A stretch of 64,000 bases of DNA from Paraburkholderia terricola (GTDB taxonomy: Bacteria; Pseudomonadota; Gammaproteobacteria; Burkholderiales; Burkholderiaceae), in the NCBI RefSeq assembly GCF_900142195.1, contig NZ_FRAB01000008.1:167489-231488 (forward strand). The letters are read 5' to 3'. Below, piece by piece: positions 1 to 11,457 of the stretch (position 1 is the first letter of the stretch; every line of letters begins with the position of its first letter). The notes beneath the pieces were generated by a model. It searched no databases, had not been told where the DNA came from, and saw only the letters and a program-made list of their open reading frames with translations. The translations under genes were made by a program, and so were the position numbers.

Positions 1-2
1 TT

Positions 3-44
3 TTCTCGCCGGTCAAGGCCGCCGGCGGCGCGGGAGGACACTGA
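3..44 (+). CDS. C-terminal tail of an upstream gene (partial)
   Basis: A frame open from the window edge ends at a TGA at 42-44 and would encode a 13-residue tail ending in AAGGAGGH. It stops two bases before the efflux lipoprotein start. In RND operons the membrane-fusion or pump subunit normally precedes the outer-membrane factor, so this may be the pump's end. Another frame also stays open to a TGA at 47-49, so the frame choice is uncertain. Confidence 0.3.
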   Translation, partial: FSPVKAAGGAGGH

Positions 45-45
45 C

Positions 46-1767
46 ATGAGGCGCGCCGTTTTCAGCCTGCGCATGCCGGTGCTTTCGCTCGCGGCGTGGC
101 TCGCCGCATGCACGGTCGGGCCTGACTTCCACGCGCCGAACGCCGACGTGCCGCGGCAGTGGCACGACACGCGGCACACCGCCGCAACGGCTGCGCCCGC
201 TGCGCCCGCTTCCGGCGCGGAGGTGGCATCGGTCCCCACGCTCGATACCGATCCCGATCCGCGCTGGTGGCGCAATTTCAACGACCCCACGCTCGACGCG
301 CTTATCGAGCGCGCCGCGCGCGGCAATCTGGACTTGCAGCAGGCCGTGTTGCGTATCGTCGAAGCGCGGACCCAGGTGCAGAGCGCGGCGGCCCAGGGGT
401 TGCCGAATGTGCGCGCGACAGGCAGCTACCAGCGCGAACAACTCGGCCTGAAAGGCTTTCTCGAATCCAACGGCGTCTACGACAAGGTGAACCGGCTCGG
501 CGCGCCGGATTCGCCGGTCAATGCAATCGCGCCGGGCGCGGGCCCCGCGCTGCAAAACGGCGCCGACAACGTGCTCGATCAGTTGACCTCGCCGACCAAT
601 CTCTGGCAAGCCGGCTTCGACGCCTCGTGGGAACTCGATCTGTTCGGCCGGGTGCGCCGCTCGGTGGAAGCCGCGAACGCGCAGACCGAGGCCGCAGTGG
701 AAAGCCGCAACGACGCGCTGCTCTCGCTCGAGGCCGAAGTCGCGCAAACCTACATGCAGTTGCGCGGCGCGCAGGCGTTGCGCGACATCACCACGAGCCT
801 CGTCGAGCAGCAACGCGATGTCGTCCGGTTGACGCAAAGCCAGGCGAAGGTCGGCCTCGCCAGCGAAGCCGACGTGAAAAGCGCGAGCGCGCAGCTTGCG
901 CAGACCCAGGCGCAGTTGCCGCGATTCGAGCAGCAGATCGCGCAGGCGTCGAACGCGCTCGCCTGGCTGGTGGGCGAAGCGCCCGGCGCGCTGGAAGCGG
1001 AACTGTCCGCGCCGGCCGCCGTGCCGCCGGTGCCGCCCACGGTGCCGGTGGGCTTGCCGTCGACGCTCGCGCGGCGGCGTCCCGACATTCGTCGCGCGGA
1101 AGCCAGCCTGCATGCGGCGACCGCGAATGTCGGCGTGGCGGTCGCGCAGTTTTATCCCGACGTTTCGCTGACGGGCCAGGTCGGAACGCGCGCGACGAAC
1201 GCGAGCGATCTGTCGCGCTGGTCGCATCTGTTCTATTCGTTTGGCCCGAGTGTTTCGCTGCCGGTTTTTCAGGGCGGCGCACTCGTTTCCAACTTGCGGA
1301 TGTCGGAAGCCCAGCAAGCCGAGGCGGCGCTCGACTACCGCAAAACGGTGCTGACGGCGCTGCGCGACGTGGACAACGCACTCGTGGTTTATCGCACCGA
1401 CCAGGCGCGGCGCGATTCGCTGGCGGACAGCGTGGCGGCGAACCAGACTGCGTTTGAACTCGCGCGCGACAGCTACCGCAAGGGGCTCACCAGCTTCATC
1501 AATGTGCTCGATGCCGAGCGGCAGTTGGCGCAGGCGCGCCAGCAATATGCGCAGGGGACCATGCAGGTGAGCACCGATCTGGTCGCCTTGTACAAGGCGC
1601 TGGGCGGCGGCTGGCAGGATGGTGGTGGTGCGGCGGCGGCGGCGACAACTCAAGCCGCACAGGCTGGCGCGGTTGCGTCGAGCGGCGGCCACGACGTCGC
1701 GCTCAAGGGTCGAGGGGTCGAGGTGGTCGAGCCACCGCCCGAAGCGCCGCGCAACGCTAGGCGTTGA
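46..1767 (+). CDS. RND efflux outer-membrane lipoprotein, NodT/OprM family
   Basis: Outer-membrane channel of a tripartite efflux pump, expected as a trimer spanning the outer membrane and periplasm. The 573-residue protein starts with a lipoprotein signal and a lipobox LAAC at 19-22, so Cys22 should be acylated. The early motif CTVGPDF and the paired OEP repeats (about 70-290 and 320-515, the second containing RRPDIRRAEASL) are typical of NodT-type factors. A GGGAGGA ribosome binding site precedes the ATG. An Ala/Gly-rich tail of about 50 residues after residue 520 is longer than usual. The pump and fusion subunits must lie upstream of the window. The last 11 bases overlap the convergent permease gene. 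Confidence 0.93.
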   Translation: MRRAVFSLRMPVLSLAAWLAACTVGPDFHAPNADVPRQWHDTRHTAATAAPAAPASGAEVASVPTLDTDPDPRWWRNFNDPTLDALIERAARGNLDLQQAVLRIVEARTQVQSAAAQGLPNVRATGSYQREQLGLKGFLESNGVYDKVNRLGAPDSPVNAIAPGAGPALQNGADNVLDQLTSPTNLWQAGFDASWELDLFGRVRRSVEAANAQTEAAVESRNDALLSLEAEVAQTYMQLRGAQALRDITTSLVEQQRDVVRLTQSQAKVGLASEADVKSASAQLAQTQAQLPRFEQQIAQASNALAWLVGEAPGALEAELSAPAAVPPVPPTVPVGLPSTLARRRPDIRRAEASLHAATANVGVAVAQFYPDVSLTGQVGTRATNASDLSRWSHLFYSFGPSVSLPVFQGGALVSNLRMSEAQQAEAALDYRKTVLTALRDVDNALVVYRTDQARRDSLADSVAANQTAFELARDSYRKGLTSFINVLDAERQLAQARQQYAQGTMQVSTDLVALYKALGGGWQDGGGAAAAATTQAAQAGAVASSGGHDVALKGRGVEVVEPPPEAPRNARR

Positions 1768-3967
1768 CCACCGCCAGGCTCTCCCCGCTCGTGGGCGCCT
1801 CGATTCGCCCGCACGCGGCGAGCATCTCCTGCAACGACGCGGCATGGCACTCGGCGCCCAACGCGCCTTGCAGGTCGCCGCTCCATTTTTCGACATCCTG
1901 CGCGGTCCACAAGCCGACGACGATCGCAACGTTCGGCAAGCGCGCGCGAATGCGCTTGACCAGATTGCGCAGATGCGAGGGAATGCCTTCGATCTGCAGA
2001 TAGAGGATGCAGATAGTCCCAACGTCGTCCGCATCGAGCGTCTCGATCGACGCCCGCGACACCGCTTCGTGCGGCACCGCGCGCGATACGAAGCCGTGTT
2101 TTCCCAGCAGTTGCAACAGGATCGTCGTGGCGAGCGGATCGAGCGGGCCGCGCCCCGGAATGCACAAGACCCGGTTGTTCGCGGCGTGACGCGTTGGTCC
2201 GGCGCGTTGGCCTGACGTGTCGCCGGTTGCAGCCGGCGCTGTAGCCTGCATGGTGCTTTCCGCCGCGCCCGCATTCGTATTGCTCGTATTGCTCGTATTG
2301 CTCGTATTGCTCGTATTGCGTGGCGTCATGCGTTGCGCCGCGTCGCGGTCCGCATCGCCCGCTTCGGCAACCGGCTTCGCCGCAGGCTCGGCGCCCGCTT
2401 CGCGCCAGGGCGCAATCGGCCCCACGAGGTTCATGCTTTCTTGCGTCGGCGTCGTCGACGGCGTCGGCTTCGCGGGCACGCGATCGTCGTAGCCGTCGAG
2501 ACCATCGACCAGATCGTTCGTCGACGCCTCGATCCGCGCAAGCTGCGCCGCCGTCACGCTGCCGCGCAGCACGTCGTTCGCCGCGAGTTGCAAACCCTTG
2601 ATCGCCACCTCGTCGTAATAGGACGACAACGAACGCTCACGCAACCACACCTCGGCCTGCTCGATCGCTTCGTCCGGGTCGCCGGCGAGCGCGCGCTGGT
2701 AAAAGTTCTCGACCGGCGTAAGCGCGGGCTGGTCGCCGAGCAACACGTCGAGAAACTCCAGCCGTCGCACATGCCGGCCGAGCACGAGCAGGCACAAGGT
2801 CAGCGGCGTCGACACGATGAGCCCAATGGGCCCCCAGATCCAGCTCCAGAAAATCGCGGCGACCACCACCGAGAACGGCGACAGCCCGGTGCTGCGTCCG
2901 TAGAGCAGCGGCTCGACCACCTGCCCCACCAGTAGCTCCACGATGACGAAGAGCGCAATGGACCAGATCGCCATCGACCATCCTGGACTCACGGCGGCGG
3001 CGAGCACCGTGGCCAGCGCGGCGGCGATCCAGATGCCCACGTAAGGCACGAGCCGCAGCAAGGCCGCGAGAATGCCCCACAGGATCGGGCTGGGCACGCC
3101 GATCAGAAACAGTCCGCCGCCGATCGCGACCCCCAGGCCCGCGTTCAACCCCAGTTGCGACACGAAGTAACGGCTCAGGCGCCGCGCGGCTTCGTCCATC
3201 ACCGTGGTCGTGCGGTGCAGGTCGCGCGAACCGAACAGACGGATCGCGCGATCGCGCAGATCGTCGCGTTGCAGCAGGATCACCACCATCACGACGAACA
3301 CGATAAACGCCGTTTCGAGCGGACTGATCGCCGGCGACAACACGCGCCGCGCGAGTTCGAACGGCGTGGGCGCCGGCTCGCGCACCTCGACCGGCAGGGC
3401 GGCGCTCGCGGCGCCGCTCGCCGCCGGTGCGCCATTGCGCGGCGCCTCGCGTTGCGCGGGTTCGACGGTGGCGCGTTGCAGCGCCTGGCCCGCCATGCCG
3501 GCCAAATGGCTCAGCCTGCCGATGGTCAGCTTGTGCACGGCTTCCAGCTTGTGCTCGACGGTCACCTGATAGCGCGGCATGCCGGCGGCGAGATCGGTCA
3601 GCTGGTTGGCGATCACCGCGCCGAGCAGGCCGATCACCGACACGGAAATCGTCACCGCGGCAAACACGGACGCGACATGGCCCAGCTTCAGGCGGGCGAG
3701 CGACTTGGCAAGCGGCGCGACGAGAAAGCTCAGCAGAATCGCGAGCGTCATCGGAATCAGCACGGCTCGCGCGAAGTACAGGCACGCGACCACCGTCACG
3801 CCGACGGCGAGCGCGATCAAACCCTCGATGCCGAAGGCGGCGGGCGGAGCCTGAATGCGGGTCGCGGGTCTCGGGCCAGGCTGGTCGGGAGAATCCTTCA
3901 CTTCGTCGTTCTGCACGGGTTTGCGTCGTCTCGAGGGTGCGAGCGCCGCCAGGCAGCGGCTTCGCAT
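1757..3967 (-). CDS. AI-2E family permease with long C-terminal extension
   Basis: Inner-membrane protein of the AI-2E/PerM/TqsA family; the family exports small molecules or ions, and the substrate here is unknown. Membrane segments lie at about 48-90, 95-120 and several between 215 and 400. Family members are usually 350-400 residues, but this one is 736. The extra part holds a low-complexity linker with an Asn-Thr-Ser repeat (about 550-565, from a 9-bp DNA repeat) and a soluble alpha/beta region (about 590-736) containing the stretches ILYLQIEGIPSHL and IVVGLWTAQD. No ribosome binding site is evident at the first ATG, and a GTG at residue 18 is an alternative start. The family call is firm; the tail's function is unknown. 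Confidence 0.85.
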   Translation of the reverse strand: MRSRCLAALAPSRRRKPVQNDEVKDSPDQPGPRPATRIQAPPAAFGIEGLIALAVGVTVVACLYFARAVLIPMTLAILLSFLVAPLAKSLARLKLGHVASVFAAVTISVSVIGLLGAVIANQLTDLAAGMPRYQVTVEHKLEAVHKLTIGRLSHLAGMAGQALQRATVEPAQREAPRNGAPAASGAASAALPVEVREPAPTPFELARRVLSPAISPLETAFIVFVVMVVILLQRDDLRDRAIRLFGSRDLHRTTTVMDEAARRLSRYFVSQLGLNAGLGVAIGGGLFLIGVPSPILWGILAALLRLVPYVGIWIAAALATVLAAAVSPGWSMAIWSIALFVIVELLVGQVVEPLLYGRSTGLSPFSVVVAAIFWSWIWGPIGLIVSTPLTLCLLVLGRHVRRLEFLDVLLGDQPALTPVENFYQRALAGDPDEAIEQAEVWLRERSLSSYYDEVAIKGLQLAANDVLRGSVTAAQLARIEASTNDLVDGLDGYDDRVPAKPTPSTTPTQESMNLVGPIAPWREAGAEPAAKPVAEAGDADRDAAQRMTPRNTSNTSNTSNTSNTNAGAAESTMQATAPAATGDTSGQRAGPTRHAANNRVLCIPGRGPLDPLATTILLQLLGKHGFVSRAVPHEAVSRASIETLDADDVGTICILYLQIEGIPSHLRNLVKRIRARLPNVAIVVGLWTAQDVEKWSGDLQGALGAECHAASLQEMLAACGRIEAPTSGESLAVVNA
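2273..2317. repeat. 9-bp tandem repeat (GCTCGTATT) inside the permease gene
   Basis: Four perfect copies of GCTCGTATT (2282-2317) follow one degenerate copy at 2273-2281. On the coding strand they give Asn-Thr-Ser units in the linker between the membrane domain and the C-terminal domain. Because the unit is three codons, copy-number change would alter linker length without breaking the frame. Confidence 0.95.
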
Positions 3968-3979
3968 CCGACGCGCGCG

Positions 3980-4171
3980 TTATTTTTTAGGTTCCTCCGC
4001 GATCGGCCCGCTTTCGATCGGCGGCGCTTCCTTTTCGATTTCGGCGCGCGCCCGTTCCCAATACTCGTCGGGCGTGCCCTTCGGCTCGTCGGCGTGCTCC
4101 CACAGGTAGTAGGCACGCCGGCGAATCTCTTCCTCTTGCGAGGTCTGTTCGGATTCAGGTTGCTGTTGCAT
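3980..4171 (-). CDS. DUF2934 domain small protein
   Basis: A 63-residue protein that is mostly the DUF2934 motif, a short helical unit around residues 14-45 with RAYYLWEHADEPKG and a following DEYWERARAEI. The motif is common in Proteobacteria and often sits beside glycogen or trehalose genes; its function is unknown. The start at 4171 was preferred over the longer frame because GAGGG precedes it at good spacing and the homology begins there. It is 168 bp downstream of glgX on the same strand, so the two may be co-transcribed. Confidence 0.85.
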   Translation of the reverse strand: MQQQPESEQTSQEEEIRRRAYYLWEHADEPKGTPDEYWERARAEIEKEAPPIESGPIAEEPKK

Positions 4172-4339
4172 GTGATTACCCTCGGTTGGGACGTGGCGAC
4201 GAGCGGCATCGGCCGGCACCGCGCGGGTGCCGCGCAAGGCGGCCTCGCGCGCGGGCAACCGCAAGCAAGCAAGCGTTATACCCGGCGCGGGCGCGTCGGT
4301 TTATCGTCTGGTGTTGGCGGGCTGTCGCGTCCCGATCCG

Positions 4340-6556
<2,217 letters not shown>

Positions 6557-6781
6557 AGGGGTTCCTGTGGAAGCGCGAGCGCGTGCACGCGTGTTCTAGT
6601 GTATGGCCAAACAGCAAGCGCGCCCGAAGGAGCAAATTGCGGGCCCGGCTTTCGCAGGTCTCGCTTCGCGGAGCACGCGGCCTCCGGCCAATGAAGCGGC
6701 ACGAGTTTTGCACCAGCATGATGAAAAGCTTGTCGACCCCGCGCCGTTACAAGCGCAAGAACAACAGGGAGAAGAGTCATC

Positions 6782-7180
6782 ATGCGAAGCCTACATACTG
6801 CGCCGCTCGTGGCGGCGGTACTACTCGCCGCGACGCTCGCCGCCAACGACACCTACGCTCAGGGCGCGCCCCAGGCCATCACCGAAAGACGCACGGACGT
6901 GGTCCAGCTCGCGAGCGGCTACCGCGCGTCGAAACTGACCGGCGCCGATGTCTACAACAGGAACAAGGACACCATCGGCACCCTGGACGATCTGATCGTC
7001 TCGCCGAGCGGTGACAGAAGCACCTACGCGATCCTGTCGGTGGGCGGCTTCCTCGGCATCGGCAAGCATCTGGTGGCCGTGCCGTTCAACGATTTGCAGA
7101 TCAACAATCGCCGCATCGTGCTGCCGGAAGCGACCAAAAAATCGCTCGAAGCGCTGCCTGAATTCAAGTACGCGGATTGA
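6782..7180 (+). CDS. Exported PRC-barrel domain protein
   Basis: A 132-residue protein with an N-terminal signal peptide (about 1-26, ending near TYAQG) followed by a PRC-barrel beta domain (about 45-112) with DVYNRNKDTIGTLDDLIV and a long beta hairpin. PRC-barrels serve as small binding modules in RNA processing, photosynthetic proteins and stress proteins. Exported versions are frequent in soil Proteobacteria, with role unknown. The GGGAGAAG ribosome binding site is strong. It is divergent from glgX and appears to stand alone. Confidence 0.88.
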   Translation: MRSLHTAPLVAAVLLAATLAANDTYAQGAPQAITERRTDVVQLASGYRASKLTGADVYNRNKDTIGTLDDLIVSPSGDRSTYAILSVGGFLGIGKHLVAVPFNDLQINNRRIVLPEATKKSLEALPEFKYAD

Positions 7181-7316
7181 TCCGCGGGCTATCCGCCGCC
7201 GGCGGTTCGGCTAGAACGTTGATTGCCCGCGCTGACCGGTTGCAAGGAGCGGAGCCTTGCGAACCGGTTAGACGCGCGGATCGCCATACGGCGATGAGCG
7301 TTCAGCCGCGCGGCCT

Positions 7317-9566
7317 TCACGCGAACAGTTTGTCGAGCGTAATCGGCAAATCCCGCACGCGCTTGCCCGTCGCGTGCCAGATCGCATTGCCCACCGCCGC
7401 GGCCACGCCCACCACGCCGATTTCGCCCACGCCCTTCACGCCGAGCGGATTGACGATGTCGTCGTGCTCGTTCACGAACAGCACGTCGATATCGTGGATG
7501 TCGGCATTCACCGGAATGTGATACTCGGCCAGGTTGTGGTTCATCTGCCGCCCGAGCGCGTGGTCGAACTGGCCGTGCTCGTGCAGCGCCATGCCGATGC
7601 CCCACACCACGCCGCCGGCAATCTGGTTGGCCGCCGTTTTCGGGTTCACGATGCGGCCCGCGGCGACGGCGCTGACCACGCGCGTCACGCGCACGGTGCC
7701 GAGCGCTTCGTCCACGCGCACCTCGGCGAACACCGCCGAATGCGTGCCCATCGAATACGCCTGCTGCTTTTCATGCGGCTTGACGCTCGCCTGCTCTTCC
7801 AGCGTCTCCAGACCCGCGCGGGCCAGCAGCGCGTCGATGCCGATCGCGTCGTCGGAGCCGCTGCCGCAGACGAGCCGGTTGCCGGCGCGTCTCACCTCGT
7901 CGCGCGCAACCATCGCGAAGCGCCCGCCGCCGTATTGCCGCGCCAGTTCGACGAGGCGGTTTCGCAGCCGCTCGCACGCGACATGAACCGCGCTGCCCAC
8001 CGACGACACCGTCCACGAGCCGCCCTCGATCGGCGCTTTCGGCAAGCGCGTGTCGCCGAGCTCGAAGTCGACATCGTGAATCGACACGCCTAGCGCATCG
8101 GCGGCGATCTGCGTCATCGCCGTGTAGGTGCCGGTGCCGATGTCGGCGGTGGAGCTCGACACTTCCACGCGGCCGTCGGGCGTGAGCACGGCGCGCGCCG
8201 CCGCTTCATTTTGCATTGCGTCCCATGCGCCGGTCGCCATGCCCCAGCCGATCAGTTCGCGGCCCTCGCGGCGCGCGCGCGGCGCAAGCGGCCGCCCCTC
8301 CCAGCCGAAGCGCGCGGCGCCTTCGCGATAGCAGTCGCGCAGCGCCTTGCTGGAAAACGGCAGATTCTTGTTGGCGTCGCGCTCCGCATAGTTGATGAGC
8401 CGCAATTGCAGCGGGTCCATCTGCAACGCTTCGGCCAGTTCGTCCATCGCCGTTTCGAGCGGGAAAAGACCTTGCGCCGCACCCGGCGCGCGCATGTCGG
8501 CCGGCGTCGGCACGTCGAGCTTGACGACCTTGTAGCCCAGCGTGACGTTCTCGCATGCGTACAACTGGCCGGCCCAGTTCACGAGCACGTCGCAGTAGTC
8601 CTCGTAGCGCGAGGTTTCCGCGACCGCCTCGTGAATCACCGCCTGCAGTTTGCCGTCCGCCGACGCGCCCAGCGCCACGCGCTGAATCGATTGCGGCCGA
8701 TGCGCGAACGTGAACATCTGCTGGCGCGTCAGCGTGACCCGCACGGGCCGCTTCAGATCGCGCGCGGCCATCACGGCGAGCGGCAGATGATATTGCGGCC
8801 GCAAGCCCGAACCGAACGCGCCGCCGACGAAGGGCGACTCCACCTGCACCTCGTCGTCCTTCAGGCCGAACACGGCGGTCAGATAACGCTTGGTGTTGAC
8901 CACCCCCTGGGTCTTTTCATAAACGATCAGATGCCCATGCTCGTCCGGCACCACGGTGCAGCCGTGCATTTCCATCGGATTGTGATACTCGGCGGGCGTG
9001 CTGTAGAAGCCGTCGACCCGCACCGCCGCGCTCGCCAGCGCGCGGTCCGCGTCGCCGCGCGGCGACGGCGGCGGATCGAACCCGCCCTTTTCCGTGGACG
9101 GCGGCACAGCGCTCATCAACGCTTCGCTCATTTCCGTCTGATGCGGCGTGTGTTCGTAGCGGACCTTGACGAGCGAGGCCGCATGGCGCGCCAGTTCCAA
9201 CGTTTCCGCCACCACCAGCGCGACCGGTTGTCCGCTGTACCACACGCGGTCGTCCCAGAGCGGCCTGAACGGCGTGCCGCCGGGGGCGACCATGTCTTTG
9301 TAGGGCTGGTCCGCCAGCGGCAGTGGCGGGCGATTCAGATGCGTCAGCACGAGCAGCACGCCGGGTAGTTCGAGCGCCGCCGACGCATCGATCGCCACGA
9401 TACGGCCGCTCGCGATCGTGCTCGACACCACGAAACCATACGTCAATCCATTGGCGGCGTAGTCCGCCGCATACTGCGCGGCGCCGGTGACTTTCAGCTT
9501 GCCGTCGACGCGCTTGTGCGGCACGCCCACGGCGCGCGTCGCCGGAAAAGTGTCGGACCCGTTCAT
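7317..9566 (-). CDS. paoC: Molybdenum hydroxylase large subunit (PaoC/YagR type)
   Basis: Catalytic molybdopterin-binding subunit of an aldehyde/xanthine oxidase-type enzyme. The 749-residue protein has the substrate-channel domain first (about 20-130), then the molybdenum-cofactor domains with GGAFGSG in the middle, and the active-site Glu of GVGEIG near 715. The start at 9566 has a perfect GAGGAGGG ribosome binding site and overlaps the stop of the FAD subunit by 4 bases, so the three subunits are translationally coupled in the order small, medium, large. Closest in layout to E. coli PaoABC, which oxidises aromatic aldehydes; the substrate here is not shown by sequence. Confidence 0.92.
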   Translation of the reverse strand: MNGSDTFPATRAVGVPHKRVDGKLKVTGAAQYAADYAANGLTYGFVVSSTIASGRIVAIDASAALELPGVLLVLTHLNRPPLPLADQPYKDMVAPGGTPFRPLWDDRVWYSGQPVALVVAETLELARHAASLVKVRYEHTPHQTEMSEALMSAVPPSTEKGGFDPPPSPRGDADRALASAAVRVDGFYSTPAEYHNPMEMHGCTVVPDEHGHLIVYEKTQGVVNTKRYLTAVFGLKDDEVQVESPFVGGAFGSGLRPQYHLPLAVMAARDLKRPVRVTLTRQQMFTFAHRPQSIQRVALGASADGKLQAVIHEAVAETSRYEDYCDVLVNWAGQLYACENVTLGYKVVKLDVPTPADMRAPGAAQGLFPLETAMDELAEALQMDPLQLRLINYAERDANKNLPFSSKALRDCYREGAARFGWEGRPLAPRARREGRELIGWGMATGAWDAMQNEAAARAVLTPDGRVEVSSSTADIGTGTYTAMTQIAADALGVSIHDVDFELGDTRLPKAPIEGGSWTVSSVGSAVHVACERLRNRLVELARQYGGGRFAMVARDEVRRAGNRLVCGSGSDDAIGIDALLARAGLETLEEQASVKPHEKQQAYSMGTHSAVFAEVRVDEALGTVRVTRVVSAVAAGRIVNPKTAANQIAGGVVWGIGMALHEHGQFDHALGRQMNHNLAEYHIPVNADIHDIDVLFVNEHDDIVNPLGVKGVGEIGVVGVAAAVGNAIWHATGKRVRDLPITLDKLFA

Positions 9567-10567
9567 GATGGGCCCTCCTCGAACGAACGCTGCGTCGCCA
9601 GTTCGAACGCGCGCACGATCACGCGCGTCGCCAGTTCGATCTTGAACGCATTGCCGCGACGCCCTTGCGCCTCGCGCAACAGCGAGTCCGCGAAACCGCG
9701 CACGGTGGCGGCGTTCAGCGGTCTGCCGCGCAGCACGGCTTCGGCATCCAGATCGCGCCACGGTTTGTGCGCGACGCCGCCGAGCGCGCAATGCGCGCGA
9801 ACGATGATGTCGCCGTCCAGTTCGACGCCGAGCGCGACGGACACCAGCGCGAACGCATACGAGGCCCGGTCGCGCACTTTCACGTAAGCGTGATGTTCGG
9901 CGAAGCCTCGCCTGGGCAATTCGACGGCGATCACCAGTTCGTCGTCGCGCAGGTTCGTATCGATGTGCGGCGTCTCGCCGGGCAGGCGATGGAACTCGGC
10001 GAACGGCAGCGCGCGCGTGCCGTCGTGGCCGGCGAGATGCACCGTCGCGTCGAGCGCCGCCAGCGCCACGCACATGTCCGACGGATGCACGGCGATGCAC
10101 TGATCGCTCGCGCCGAGAATCGCGTGCATGCGGTTGACCCCTTCCATCGCGGAGCAGCCGGTGCCCGGCTCGCGTTTATTGCACGGCGTGCCGGCGTCGT
10201 AGAAGTAAAGGCAGCGGGTGCGTTGCAGCAGATTCCCTCCGACGGTCGCGACATTGCGAATCTGCGCGGACGCCCCCGCCAGGATCGCCTTGGCAAGCAG
10301 CGGGTAACGCGCGGCCACGGTCTCGTCGTAGGCCACCGCGGTATTCGTCACCAGCGCGCCGATTCTCAGGCCGCCGTCGCCGGTGGCTTCGATCTGCCTG
10401 AGCGGCAAACGGTTGATATCGACCAGCGTGGCCGGATGCGCCACGTCCTCGCGCAACAGGTCCACCAGATTCGTGCCGCCCGCGATGAACGCGGCGGCGG
10501 CATGCGCGCGATGCTGGTCGATCGCCTCGGACACCGCGCTTGCGCGGGTATAGGAAAAGCGGTTCAT
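9563..10567 (-). CDS. paoB: Molybdenum hydroxylase FAD subunit (PaoB/YagS type)
   Basis: Medium subunit that carries electrons from molybdenum via FAD. The 334 residues show the FAD phosphate-binding stretch FIAGGTNLVDLL near 40 and ATVGGNLLQ near 105. A cysteine-bearing loop follows (RCLYFYDAGTPCNKREPGTGC), matching the extra Fe4S4-binding insertion known in the PaoB branch. Overlaps of 4 bases join it to both neighbours (ATGA type). Together with the flanking subunits it forms a heterotrimer. Confidence 0.92.
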   Translation of the reverse strand: MNRFSYTRASAVSEAIDQHRAHAAAAFIAGGTNLVDLLREDVAHPATLVDINRLPLRQIEATGDGGLRIGALVTNTAVAYDETVAARYPLLAKAILAGASAQIRNVATVGGNLLQRTRCLYFYDAGTPCNKREPGTGCSAMEGVNRMHAILGASDQCIAVHPSDMCVALAALDATVHLAGHDGTRALPFAEFHRLPGETPHIDTNLRDDELVIAVELPRRGFAEHHAYVKVRDRASYAFALVSVALGVELDGDIIVRAHCALGGVAHKPWRDLDAEAVLRGRPLNAATVRGFADSLLREAQGRRGNAFKIELATRVIVRAFELATQRSFEEGPS

Positions 10568-11112
10568 GGCCGCGCTCCCGGCGCCGTGAGCGGCTGATCG
10601 GACCGCTGCGCCGCATCCAGAATCGCCGCGACGATATTCGTGTACGCGCCGCAGCGGCACAGGTTGCCGCTCATCAGTTCGCGAATGTCGTCGGCGTTTT
10701 TCGCGTGGCCTTCGGCGAGCATCGCAACGGCCGAGCAGATTTGCCCCGGCGTGCAGTAGCCGCACTGGAAGGCGTCGTGATCGATGAACGCCTGTTGAAC
10801 CGGATGCAGCGTGTCGCCGTCGGCAAGACCTTCGATCGTCGTGATCGACGCGCCGTCGCGCACGGCCGCGAGCGCGAGACAGGTATTGATCCGCTGGCCG
10901 TCGACGATCGCGGTGCAGGCGCCGCATTGGCCGTGGTCGCAGCCTTTCTTGATGCCGCTCAGGTGGCAGCGTTCGCGCAGCAGATCGAGCAGCGTGGTCC
11001 ACGGCTCGATCTCGAACCGGTGTGTCTTGCCGTTGATCTCGAACGTCACCGGCACGCGCTGGACGTCGCTCGGCGCGAGGTCCAGCGCCGCTTGTGCTGT
11101 GGGGGTTTCCAT
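10564..11112 (-). CDS. paoA: Molybdenum hydroxylase 2Fe-2S subunit (PaoA/YagT type)
   Basis: Small subunit of 182 residues with two 2Fe-2S clusters. The plant-ferredoxin-like cluster is held by GCDHGQCGAC and a later Cys; the C-terminal helical domain has CGYCTPGQ and CRCGAYTN. E. coli PaoA carries a Tat signal that exports the whole enzyme, but here the chosen start (GGAGG seven bases upstream) gives METPTAQ followed directly by the ferredoxin fold, so a cytoplasmic enzyme is expected. It is the first gene of the operon. No XdhC/PaoD-type maturation gene follows. Confidence 0.92.
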   Translation of the reverse strand: METPTAQAALDLAPSDVQRVPVTFEINGKTHRFEIEPWTTLLDLLRERCHLSGIKKGCDHGQCGACTAIVDGQRINTCLALAAVRDGASITTIEGLADGDTLHPVQQAFIDHDAFQCGYCTPGQICSAVAMLAEGHAKNADDIRELMSGNLCRCGAYTNIVAAILDAAQRSDQPLTAPGARP

Positions 11113-11457
11113 TGGATGTCCTCCGGACGGTAGGTCGCGCAATACGAACGGCGCGCGCAAGCCACGTGCCACCATGCCGCCGTGCCAAGGCGCCGGCCGC
11201 GCTTCGCAGGCACGCGTGATGCGCGTTTTTCATGGGGCGGCTCGCGAGCCTCGCACGCGAGTCCTCCCCACGCGTGGCACGCGAAGCAAGCCGCACTCGC
11301 GGCAACGCCGCTGCCGGCCGGCGCGGCGGGCATTGCAAGATGTGCAGCGAACCCGCATTTCTTTCAATCGGCTCCGCGCAGCCGGCATCACGCGCCGCGG
11401 CAGTGCGAGAACACTGCTTGCCATGCGCTTCACACTCCACTCGTTCAGGAGGTATCC

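Noticed and set aside
13..2274. Long 753-residue minus-strand open frame opposite the efflux gene
   Set aside because: Arg- and Ala-rich composition, no ribosome binding site, and it covers two well-recognised genes on other frames; a GC-rich shadow frame.
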